Source: Verrucomicrobiia bacterium (lineage in GTDB: Bacteria > Verrucomicrobiota > Verrucomicrobiia > Limisphaerales > DASXHY01). From it: 64,000 nucleotides of DNA. How positions within the stretch are numbered: position 1 is the first letter of the stretch; each line of letters opens with the position of its first letter. The stretch is taken from NCBI GenBank assembly GCA_035629175.1, contig DASPIL010000091.1:112875-176874 (forward strand). Reading direction: 5' to 3'. A program made the translations under genes and the position numbers. The notes beneath the pieces are model-generated. The model was given only the letters and a program-made list of their open reading frames with translations, made no database searches and was not told the origin of the DNA. Positions 8,821 through 16,326 of this stretch are shown here, piece after piece.

Positions 8821-9651
8821 TTACCTGAGTTGTTGCACGGGCGCGGCGTCCATGTCTTCGAACGCCTGGTTCTCGCCGCCCATCGCCCAGCAAAAGGTGT
8901 AGGCACCCGTGCCGCATCCGCAATGGATGCTCCAGCTCGGCGAGATCACCGCCTGGCGGTTCGCGACAACCAGGTGCCGCGTCTCCTGCGGAGTGCCCAT
9001 GAAATGCATGACGCGCCTCGCCGGCGTCATGTCGAAATACAAATAGATTTCAGAACGCCGCGTGTGAGTGTGCGGCGGCATCGTGTTCCAAACAGCGCCC
9101 TCCTGCAACTTCGTAAAGCCCATGACCAGCTGGCAGCTCTTGATGCCGCCCGTGTGGATGTATTTGTAGATCGTCCGGCGATTTGCATCGGCGACTGAGC
9201 CGAGTTCAACGGGAGTCGCATCCTTCATCTGCGCGTGCGTGGTCGGATACGCGGTGTGCGCAGGATAACTGAGAAGGAAAAATGCGGCAGGTTCGGCGGC
9301 ATTGCTGCTGGTGAACTTGACGGCCTGGCTGCCGCGCCCGACATACAGGCAATCGAGCTTGCCCATCGGGTACACTTTTCCATCCACCTCCACCGCGCCA
9401 TCGCCGTCCACGCTGAGAATCCCGAGTTCGCGACGCTCGCAGAAATACGCCGCTCGCAGTTCGGCGTCGGCACTCAACTCGATGCCTGCATTAGTGGGCA
9501 CCGCGGACCCGGTAATCGCACGATCGGCGTCGCTGTAGACGAGTTCGAGCTTGCCTGGCGCGAACAGGTTTTCGATCAGGAACGCCGCGCGTAATTCGTC
9601 GGTGGTGAGCCGTTGATAGTCCTTGGGGTTGGGTGAATAGCGTATTTCCAT
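8821..9651 (-). CDS. kduI: 5-keto-4-deoxyuronate isomerase (4-deoxy-L-threo-5-hexosulose-uronate ketol-isomerase)
   Basis: A 276-residue cupin-fold enzyme that converts 4-deoxy-5-hexosulose uronate to 2,5-diketo-3-deoxygluconate, the substrate of KduD. The zinc-site region reads MPPHTHTRRSEIYLYF, followed by MHFMGTPQETRHLVV and SPSWSIHCGCGTGAY, all typical of KduI. The C-terminus GGENQAFEDMD is also characteristic. The ATG at 9651 follows AAAGGT by about six bases and leaves 11 bases after the lutC stop. A TTG five codons upstream would overlap lutC. It works in the cytoplasm directly before KduD. Confidence 0.95.
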   Translation of the reverse strand: MEIRYSPNPKDYQRLTTDELRAAFLIENLFAPGKLELVYSDADRAITGSAVPTNAGIELSADAELRAAYFCERRELGILSVDGDGAVEVDGKVYPMGKLDCLYVGRGSQAVKFTSSNAAEPAAFFLLSYPAHTAYPTTHAQMKDATPVELGSVADANRRTIYKYIHTGGIKSCQLVMGFTKLQEGAVWNTMPPHTHTRRSEIYLYFDMTPARRVMHFMGTPQETRHLVVANRQAVISPSWSIHCGCGTGAYTFCWAMGGENQAFEDMDAAPVQQLR

Positions 9652-9662
9652 AAAGTTACCTT

Positions 9663-10349
9663 TCAAACCATGAAGATCGTCAAGCGCCTGGGACCGTGCG
9701 CCCCCAAAACGAGAATACGTTCAATGTCCCCCGTCCGGCTTGGGCCGGTAATGAACGAAATCATGCTGGGATAATTCCCGTCGTAGGTCCGGCGCAACCA
9801 CTGGAATGCAGCAGGCAGATCGCGCACGAGCTGGTCTCGCCGTGCCAAAACAATGTGGTGCGGCGGCAGCACGGAAAGCGCCCGGCCGCCGCAGGTCCGA
9901 TTCGTTACAAGAACGCTGCCAGTCTGCGCGACCAGCGCGTCGCATTCCGTGATTCCCACGTCGCAGCTTTCCAGCGCGTTGCCATCGTAAACCGCATCCG
10001 TGAAGACCGTGGGAAGATCGAGCGCGCGCTGTATCAGTCCCGTCAGCTCCCCTGAATGCGTTGCGATCTTTTTCCAGGCATCGACATAACGCATCTTCTG
10101 AAGCTGCGCGACAAGCTCGGCGCCGCTGGCGAGCGGGAAGAACTCCGCGCGCAGATCGGCCGCGTTCGCAGCAAACGCCGCGATCTGCTCGTCACGGCTC
10201 TGGCCCACCCGCGGAAGCCATTCGCCAGCGCGTGCAGACGCAGTCGTGGCGGCGATGGGATGTGCGGCCGGTTCATGTGCGCCGGGAAACGGAGCGGCGA
10301 CTGATAACGCCTCGCGAATGCGCCCGAGGATCTTTGCGCGTTCGCTCAT
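9663..10349 (-). CDS. lutC: LutC-like LUD-domain protein of the lactate utilisation complex
   Basis: A 228-residue LUD-domain protein. The N-terminus MSERAKILGRIREAL and the late motif GSVLVTNRTCGGRALSVLPP, HIVLARRDQLV and GPSRTGDIERILVLGAHGP are typical of LutC/YkgG. In Bacillus, LutABC together oxidise L-lactate to pyruvate; LutC's own role is unclear. The start overlaps the lutB stop by 4 bases (ATGA), and kduI begins 11 bases after the stop. The assignment as lactate rather than another 2-hydroxy acid pathway rests on the LutABC gene set, not on residues. Confidence 0.92.
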   Translation of the reverse strand: MSERAKILGRIREALSVAAPFPGAHEPAAHPIAATTASARAGEWLPRVGQSRDEQIAAFAANAADLRAEFFPLASGAELVAQLQKMRYVDAWKKIATHSGELTGLIQRALDLPTVFTDAVYDGNALESCDVGITECDALVAQTGSVLVTNRTCGGRALSVLPPHHIVLARRDQLVRDLPAAFQWLRRTYDGNYPSMISFITGPSRTGDIERILVLGAHGPRRLTIFMV

Positions 10350-11755
10350 GGCGTTCCCCCGCGCTTTCGATTCCGCCAGAACTCACGGAAGGTTTGCTTC
10401 GCAATCTTTGGCGCGGAACGCGTCTTGGTCCACGGATAAGCGGGATCAAACATGCGTCCCGCAACAAGCGGATGCACGGTTTGGCCCGCACGTCCGAACT
10501 TCGGCAGCATTGAATACAAGGCAGGCCTCTTGAACACGAAGTTCATCAATTGAAAACTGAAGCGCCATGTCGTTGAAGGTTTCTGGCGGACCGAGTTGCG
10601 GCGGTTTTGGAGCAGGTGATGCGCGAGGTCGATCTTGACCGGGCACGTTTCCGTGCAGGCGCCGCACAGCGAACTGGAATACGAAAGATGCTTCCACGAT
10701 TGCAGCCCGCGCAGATGTGGCGTGATGACTGAACCGATCGGGCCCGAATACGTGGTCCCATACGTGTGCCCGCCTACGTTCCGGAAAATCGGACACACGT
10801 TCAGGCAGGCGCCACATCGAATGCAATGAAGGGAATCACGCTGCTCGGGATCGGCGAGCAGTTCCGTCCGCCGATTATCCAGGAGCACGACATGCCATTC
10901 CTCCGGGCCGTCGGATTCGCCAGGCTGCCGCGGACCGGAATACATGGAGTTGTAACAGGTCAAAGGCTGGCCGGTTCCGGACGTTGCCAGCATCGGCAGA
11001 AAGAGCGCGAGATCCTCCATCCGCGGCAGAACTTTCTCGATGCCCAGCAGCGTGATCATCGTTTTCGGAAGGGCCGCCGTCAGCCGGGCATTGCCCTCAT
11101 TTTCCGTGATCGAAATCATCCCCGTCTCGGCAATGGCAAAGTTGGCGCCAGTGAAGCCGATGTCCGCCGTGATGTATTTCTGGCGCATCACGCGGCGCGC
11201 CACCATCGTGAGTTCCTCGGGGCTGTCCGTCGACTTGATGCCGAGTTCGCGATTGAACAAATCCCTGATCTCGCCGCGCGTCAGATGCATGGCAGGAAAC
11301 ACGATGTGATACGGGGTTTCCTTTTTAAGCTGAACAATGAATTCACCCAGGTCGGATTCAACGACCTCGAAACCTTCCTCCTCCAGCGCGTGATTCAAGT
11401 GAATCTCCTCCGAAGTCATCGCCTTCGACTTGATGATGGAGCGAGCCTTCTTTTCGCGAATGATCTTCTGAATGAGTTCCCGTGCCTGGTCGCCAGTGCT
11501 CGCCCAATGTACCTTGGTGCCGCGGGCTTCCAACTTTGCCGTGAGCTGCTCGAGATGACGGTCCAGGTGATTGATCGCGTCCCACTTGATTTCCGCGGCG
11601 GCCTGCCGGGCGGCTTGGTAATCCTGGAACGCGCCCCGGTTCTTGTCCCTGACCACCGCGTATTTGCCGAGCGCCACCTGGATGATCTCCCGATGGCGCA
11701 AGTCGTGCGTGAGGACGTCGGCCTGCCGCTTGAACTGTTGTTCGGGAGCACTCAT
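10346..11755 (-). CDS. lutB: LutB-like iron-sulfur protein of the lactate utilisation complex
   Basis: A 469-residue protein with an N-terminal LUD domain (about 60-290, including SKAMTSEEIHLNHALEE and GANFAIAETGMISITENEGN) and a C-terminal ferredoxin-like part. Two cluster motifs are visible: CIRCGACLNVCP at about 311-322 and CGACTETCP at about 364-372, each with the CxxCxxCxxxCP arrangement, though the first C of the second set is shifted. Length and architecture match LutB/YkgF (about 470 residues). It would pass electrons from lactate oxidation into the quinone or other acceptor pool. The start lies 4 bases after the lutA stop, so expression is coupled. Confidence 0.94.
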   Translation of the reverse strand: MSAPEQQFKRQADVLTHDLRHREIIQVALGKYAVVRDKNRGAFQDYQAARQAAAEIKWDAINHLDRHLEQLTAKLEARGTKVHWASTGDQARELIQKIIREKKARSIIKSKAMTSEEIHLNHALEEEGFEVVESDLGEFIVQLKKETPYHIVFPAMHLTRGEIRDLFNRELGIKSTDSPEELTMVARRVMRQKYITADIGFTGANFAIAETGMISITENEGNARLTAALPKTMITLLGIEKVLPRMEDLALFLPMLATSGTGQPLTCYNSMYSGPRQPGESDGPEEWHVVLLDNRRTELLADPEQRDSLHCIRCGACLNVCPIFRNVGGHTYGTTYSGPIGSVITPHLRGLQSWKHLSYSSSLCGACTETCPVKIDLAHHLLQNRRNSVRQKPSTTWRFSFQLMNFVFKRPALYSMLPKFGRAGQTVHPLVAGRMFDPAYPWTKTRSAPKIAKQTFREFWRNRKRGGTP

Positions 11756-11759
11756 CGCG

Positions 11760-12473
11760 CTAACGGCTGGTCAATACTTCCGCAAGATGAATGGTCTTCA
11801 GTTTCTTGTGCTGCTTGTCTGCCAGGCCCTGGATGTGCATCAGGCAGCTGGAGTCATTCGACACGATGTATTCCGCGCCCGTTTCAGCAGCCTGCGCGCA
11901 TTTCACTTCGCCCATCGCCGTGGAGATCATTGGAAACTTTGCCGCGAAAGTGCCGCCGAATCCGCAGCAGACTTCCTCTTTCATCTCAACCAATTCCAGG
12001 CCCTTGACGTGTTGCAGCAGGGCGCGTGGCGCTGTCTTGATGCCCAATTCACGCAGGCCGTGGCAGCCGTCATGAAATGTCACCCGGGCGGGAAAGCGGG
12101 CGCCGAGATCGGTGACTCCGAGTTTGCGCACGAGAAAATCCGAGAACTCGTAACACGATTCGGAGAGCTGGCGGGCGTCCGCTTCGAGCTCAGTGCCAGC
12201 GAACAATTGCGGATAAAACACCTTGAGCATTGCGCCGCACGAGCCTGAAGCGATGACGACGGCGTCCGCATTCTTGAGCCGATTTACGGCGGGCGCGGCG
12301 AGTTCGCGCGCTTCGTCCCAATACCCTGAGTTGAATGCGGGCTGCCCGCAGCAATTGAGTTCCTCCGCGAAATCGACCTGGTGCCCGAGTTGTTCGAGAA
12401 TCTGCACGATGCTGATCCCCACCCGCGGATACAGCAGATCGACGAAGCATGGAATGAACAGGCTGACAATCAT
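11760..12473 (-). CDS. lutA: LutA-like cysteine-rich (CCG) subunit of the lactate utilisation complex
   Basis: A 237-residue protein with two cysteine-rich CCG domains, NCCGQPAFNSGY near residue 45 and VCCGFGGTFAAKFP near residue 190, which in this family bind a [4Fe-4S] or heterodisulfide-reductase-like cluster. The N-terminus IVSLFIPCFVDLLYPRVG is typical of LutA/YkgE. The ATG at 12473 gives the family length; a TTG at 12554 would add 27 residues of unlikely sequence. It is the first gene of the lutA-lutB-lutC-kduI-kduD unit. It is divergent from the aminopeptidase gene, with 170 bases between the starts that must carry the operon promoter. A small CGGCC-TTCG-GGCCG hairpin sits there at about 12567-12580. 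Confidence 0.93.
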   Translation of the reverse strand: MIVSLFIPCFVDLLYPRVGISIVQILEQLGHQVDFAEELNCCGQPAFNSGYWDEARELAAPAVNRLKNADAVVIASGSCGAMLKVFYPQLFAGTELEADARQLSESCYEFSDFLVRKLGVTDLGARFPARVTFHDGCHGLRELGIKTAPRALLQHVKGLELVEMKEEVCCGFGGTFAAKFPMISTAMGEVKCAQAAETGAEYIVSNDSSCLMHIQGLADKQHKKLKTIHLAEVLTSR

Positions 12474-12643
12474 TTGCTTGGAGCGCCGAATGGGCTCGGG
12501 GGCCGGTTCAGTGCAAGGCGAAATGATAGAAGCGAAGCACCTCAAACCAAGCAAAAAGGCGGGCCGGCCTTCGGGCCGAAGCCATTCCCAGGTCGAACGT
12601 TGAACTTTGAACTGGGACGCCTTTCGCTTAGCTTGGCGGAATT

Positions 12644-13753
12644 ATGACCGACCCGCGTTTCGCGAAACTGGCCCAGTTGCTCGTGGAGTATTCAACTGCG
12701 CTCAAGAAGGGCGACAACATCCTGCTCGACATGATCGACGTGCCGGATGAGTTCACCATTGAGCTGGTCCGTGCGGTGCGAAAGGCAGGGGCCATCCCGA
12801 TTGTTGAGACGCGCCATACGCGGGTAGGGCGCGAGTTGCTGCGTGCGAGCACCGAGGCCCATGCAAAACTCGCGCGTGACCTGGAACTGTTTCGGATGAA
12901 ACGCATGCAGGCTTACATCGCAGTCCGCGGCAGTGAGAATGCCAGTGAGAATTCCGATGTCCCGAGCGATCGCATGTCGATGTATTCGCGCACGATCCGC
13001 CCCGTGTTGAATCACCGCGTGAACAAGACTCGCTGGTGCGTGCTGCGATGGCCAACACCCAGCATGGCGCAGGCGGCGGGGATGAGCACGGAAGCGTTTG
13101 AAAACCTTTACTTTGACGTCTGCACGATGGATTACCGCCGGATGGCGCGCGCGATGGCGCCGCTCGAACGCAGGATGCGGCGGACAGATAAGGTTCATAT
13201 CAAAGGCCCGGGCACGGACCTGCGATTCAGCATCAAGGATATTGGCGCCCAGATGTGCAAGGGGGATCGAAACATTCCCGACGGCGAAGTGTTCTCCTGT
13301 CCCGTGAAGAATTCAGTGAATGGCACGATCCAGTTCAACACGCCAACGCTTTATTCGGGAACGAAGTTCGAGAACGTCTTCCTGGAGTTTCGAGATGGCA
13401 AGGTGGTGAAGGCGACGTCCAACAACACGAAACGCCTGAACCAGATCCTGGACACCGATCCGGGAGCGCGTTACGTCGGCGAGTTTTCACTCGGATTCAA
13501 TCCTTACATCCAGAATCCGATGTGCGACATCCTGTTCGATGAGAAGATCGCGGGATCGATGCACTTCACGCCGGGGCAGGCTTATGAGGATTGCGACAAC
13601 GGCAACCGCTCAGCGGTGCATTGGGACATGGTGCTGATTCAGCGCCCCGAATGGGGCGGCGGTGAGATTTGGTTCGATGGCGAGCTGATTCGCAAGGACG
13701 GCATATTCCTGACGAAAGATTTGAAGCCGCTCAATCCTCAGAATCTGAAGTGA
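12644..13753 (+). CDS. M29-family (thermophilic-type) aminopeptidase
   Basis: A 369-residue protein of the M29 metallo-aminopeptidase family (AmpS/AmpT/PepS). It shows [18 protein letters not shown] with a metal-binding Glu, [12 protein letters not shown] with a second Glu, the histidine in [19 protein letters not shown], and [14 protein letters not shown] with the HWD metal ligands, ending in the family's [15 protein letters not shown] strand. These enzymes remove N-terminal residues from peptides using two divalent metals and act in the cytosol; no signal peptide is seen. It is transcribed away from lutA. The short gap after it carries four imperfect tandem copies of a GTCCCTTA unit. Confidence 0.9.
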   Translation: MTDPRFAKLAQLLVEYSTALKKGDNILLDMIDVPDEFTIELVRAVRKAGAIPIVETRHTRVGRELLRASTEAHAKLARDLELFRMKRMQAYIAVRGSENASENSDVPSDRMSMYSRTIRPVLNHRVNKTRWCVLRWPTPSMAQAAGMSTEAFENLYFDVCTMDYRRMARAMAPLERRMRRTDKVHIKGPGTDLRFSIKDIGAQMCKGDRNIPDGEVFSCPVKNSVNGTIQFNTPTLYSGTKFENVFLEFRDGKVVKATSNNTKRLNQILDTDPGARYVGEFSLGFNPYIQNPMCDILFDEKIAGSMHFTPGQAYEDCDNGNRSAVHWDMVLIQRPEWGGGEIWFDGELIRKDGIFLTKDLKPLNPQNLK

Positions 13754-13766
13754 GTTTTTGTCAGTG

Positions 13767-13796
13767 GTCCCTTAGTCCCTTAGTCCTTTAGTCCCT
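13767..13796. repeat. Short tandem repeat of GTCCCTTA units
   Basis: Between the convergent aminopeptidase and lysA stops the plus strand reads four consecutive near-identical units of 7-9 bases (GTCCCTTA, GTCCCTTA, GTCCTTTA, GTCCCTGA). No hairpin is evident. It is a likely slippage-prone simple repeat of unknown function. Confidence 0.55.
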
Positions 13797-13798
13797 GA

Positions 13799-15097
13799 CT
13801 ACTTCTGCCACGTGGCGAGTTTCTCGGATGCCCAGATTTCGGGGATGTCCTGGCGTTCGCGGACGAGGGCGAATCGCTTTCCGTTCACGAGCACCTCAGC
13901 GGAAATAGCGCGGGTGTTGTAGTTCGATGCCATCACGGATCCATACGCGCCCGCGCTCAGCAGCGCGAGGTAATCCCCTTCGCCGAGCTTCGGCAGTGGA
14001 CGGTCCTTGCAGAAATAATCGCCCGATTCGCAAATAGGGCCGACGACGTCGGTGTCGATGCGTGCTCCACTGCGGCGGCGCAGCGGCACGATTTCGTGAT
14101 ACGCGTCGTAGAACGCGGGGCGGATCAAGTCGTTCATCGCAGCATCCACGATCAGGAAGTTTTTCTTGCCCGTCCGTTTCACGTATTCCACCCGGGTCAC
14201 GAGAATGCCGGCATTGCCTGAAATGAAACGGCCGGGCTCGATGAGGATGCGCAAGCCCAGCGGCTGCAGCAAGGGGAGGAGCCGATCCGCATAACGTTGC
14301 GGCGTCAGGATCTTTTTGGCTGCACCCGCCTGCCACCATTGCGAGGAACCGCTTTCCAATGCGGGGTCATATACGATTCCAAGGCCGCCTCCAATGCTGA
14401 GGAATTCGAGGTCGTAACGCGCCTTCAACTCCTGGACGAGCGGAAGCACTTTCCGGACAGCCTGATGGAAAGGATCGACGGTTGTGATCTGGGAACCGAT
14501 GTGCATCTGCACGCCGCGCAAGCGGATGTTTTTCAGGCGGCTGGCACGGGCATACACTGCCTGGACGTTCTCGTAGGCAATTCCGAATTTGTTTTCATAC
14601 GTCCCCGTCGTGATCTTCGCGTGGGTCTTGGCTGCGACATTCGGATTCACGCGCACTGCGATTGGTGCGACCTTGCGCAGCCGAGCCGCGACCGTGTTGA
14701 TGCGCTCCAGTTCCGCTTCACTTTCCACATTGAACGAGTACACGCCGTGGCGCAGCGCCAGCGCAATTTCATCGGACGATTTGCCGACTCCGGCAAACAC
14801 GCAGCGGATCGGGTCCCCGCCCGCCGCGATAACGCGCTGCAATTCGCCACCGCTGACGATGTCAAACCCGCTTCCGAGATCTGCCAGCGTTCTCAGCACG
14901 GCGAGATTCGAGTTGGACTTCATCGCATAACAGATCAGGTGATCGAGCGGCGCGAGCGCCTGGTCCAATTTTTCGAAATGATCGGTCAGCGTTCCCTGCG
15001 AATAAACGTAGAGGGGAGTGCCGAATTTTTCGGCAAGTGAATCAATGGCGACGTCCTCGCAGAACAGCCGGTTGCCAGCGTAATGAAATCCGTGCAT
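13799..15097 (-). CDS. lysA: Diaminopimelate decarboxylase
   Basis: A 432-residue PLP-dependent decarboxylase of fold type III that converts meso-diaminopimelate to L-lysine. It has the PLP lysine in CYAMKSNSN (K60), GSGFDIVSGGEL, HIGSQ, SIGGGLGI, the phosphate-binding EPGRFI, and the CESGDYF motif with the catalytic cysteine. Length matches LysA (about 420). The ATG at 15097 is followed by the family-like HGFHYAGNRLFCEDV. It is transcribed alone on the minus strand, with an intrinsic terminator upstream isolating it from the Ala/Pro-rich protein gene. Confidence 0.96.
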   Translation of the reverse strand: MHGFHYAGNRLFCEDVAIDSLAEKFGTPLYVYSQGTLTDHFEKLDQALAPLDHLICYAMKSNSNLAVLRTLADLGSGFDIVSGGELQRVIAAGGDPIRCVFAGVGKSSDEIALALRHGVYSFNVESEAELERINTVAARLRKVAPIAVRVNPNVAAKTHAKITTGTYENKFGIAYENVQAVYARASRLKNIRLRGVQMHIGSQITTVDPFHQAVRKVLPLVQELKARYDLEFLSIGGGLGIVYDPALESGSSQWWQAGAAKKILTPQRYADRLLPLLQPLGLRILIEPGRFISGNAGILVTRVEYVKRTGKKNFLIVDAAMNDLIRPAFYDAYHEIVPLRRRSGARIDTDVVGPICESGDYFCKDRPLPKLGEGDYLALLSAGAYGSVMASNYNTRAISAEVLVNGKRFALVRERQDIPEIWASEKLATWQK

Positions 15098-15144
15098 GTG
15101 TAATGGGAATTAAGGTTCAGTTCAAATGCTGCTTCGAAAAACAG

Positions 15145-15174
15145 AAAACCCGCCAGAAGCATCTGGCGGGTTTT
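15145..15174 (-). terminator. Intrinsic terminator (bidirectional stem)
   Basis: A perfect 12-bp inverted repeat (aaaacccgccag / ctggcgggtttt) with a 6-base loop. The A and T ends give U-tracts in both directions. It lies 15 bases beyond the stop of the Ala/Pro-rich protein gene and before lysA, and so most likely ends the former's transcript. Confidence 0.9.
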
Positions 15175-15188
15175 GAAAGATGCTTCAA

Positions 15189-16199
15189 TCAGGGTTCCGC
15201 CAGGATCTTTGCGCGTTCAGCGTGGTATTGGGCGGGAGTCAAACGATCGGCCCGATACTCGTCAAGAATCGCCTTAAGCTTCTGTTCCTTCTCAGCGGAC
15301 AATCCGGTGGGCGGCCCTTGCATCTGCGTCCAGGGTTCCTGTGCGTTCCGGCTCGCGCGTGCGGCAGGTGGTTGCGGAGCTGGTTTTGCCGTCGGCGCTG
15401 CCCGTTCGACGGGCGGCTGCGCGATCGTAACCTGCGGCTGAGGCTGCGGCTCGGACTTTGGCCGTGTGACGACTCTTTCCTGCTGCTGTTGCTTTTCAAG
15501 CTCCTGGGTCTTCTGACGAAGCGCCTGCCGCGCCTTCTCGATATTCGCCTCGTTCTCAGCGGTCGACGGAATCTCGACGAATGCGCCGGTGGAACCAGCG
15601 GGAGTTGCAGCGGTCGGAGCGGCCGCGGAGTTCGTTGTCGCGACCTGGGTGGCGCCCATGCGTTCGCGCAAAGCTTGCAGTGCTTTATCCTGGTTCGCGG
15701 GAGAAGCGGCTGGGGTCGAAACGGTTGAACGCGCCGGTGGCTGGACTTGCGGTGTTGCCGCTGGGGGAGTTGCGGGGCGCGTGGGCTGGGCGACAGAAGG
15801 CGGTGTCGCCGGCTGGGCGGGCCGCGACGGAGCGCTCACAGACGGAGCGGATTCGGACGTTGTACCAAGGTGCTGGCGCAATGCTTCGAGAGCCTTCTGC
15901 TGGTTTGCCGTTGATGCGGCAGAAGGCCGGAAGGGAGCGGCTGTGCTTCGCGTCGGAGGCGCGGTGGCCGGAGCGGGCGCAGCTGGAGCCGCAGGCGCGG
16001 CGGGAGCTTGCGCGGGACGCGGCCGTTGTGCGGGAGCCGGAGTGGCTGGCTCCGCAGGCCCGCCTGAATTGAGTTCCTGCATTTTTCGACTCAGCGCTTC
16101 CCGGGCCTTCTCCTGTGCTTCCGTGTCAGCCTGAAGGATGCTGGGCAGGAGAAGGATGGTCACGGCGCAGGCCAGAAGAATGCGTCTTGAAATCTGCAT
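15189..16199 (-). CDS. Secreted Ala/Pro-rich protein with four short helical repeats, unknown function
   Basis: A 336-residue protein with a clear signal peptide (about 1-24, RRILLACAVTILLLPSILQA). The mature part alternates low-complexity Ala/Pro/Thr linkers with short charged helices of one type: QEKAREALSRKMQEL, NQQKALEALRQHLG, NQDKALQALRERMG and NIEKARQALRQKTQEL. These are about 55-70 residues apart. A fifth helical element (EKEQKLKAILDEYRADRLTPAQYHAERAKILAEP in parts) closes the protein. I recognise no enzyme or binding domain. The layout suggests a periplasmic or cell-envelope spacer protein. It is divergent from the large LamG/dehydrogenase gene. Confidence 0.75.
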   Translation of the reverse strand: MQISRRILLACAVTILLLPSILQADTEAQEKAREALSRKMQELNSGGPAEPATPAPAQRPRPAQAPAAPAAPAAPAPATAPPTRSTAAPFRPSAASTANQQKALEALRQHLGTTSESAPSVSAPSRPAQPATPPSVAQPTRPATPPAATPQVQPPARSTVSTPAASPANQDKALQALRERMGATQVATTNSAAAPTAATPAGSTGAFVEIPSTAENEANIEKARQALRQKTQELEKQQQQERVVTRPKSEPQPQPQVTIAQPPVERAAPTAKPAPQPPAARASRNAQEPWTQMQGPPTGLSAEKEQKLKAILDEYRADRLTPAQYHAERAKILAEP

Positions 16200-16326
16200 A
16201 TGGCTGCTCTTTTACGGGAAATCATACAGTGATGCAATACCGATCACGAATTGGTTTACAAGCGCAGCGCGTTCGATCAGAGTTCATGCCATAGCACCAT
16301 TCAGCCGCCACGCGCATTTCCTTTTT

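Noticed and set aside
10766..12007. Plus-strand open frame of 413 codons
   Set aside because: It is antisense to lutB and lutA, which have cysteine motifs and correct lengths.
13767..13796. CRISPR-like repeats
   Set aside because: Units are only 7-9 bases and directly tandem, without spacers.
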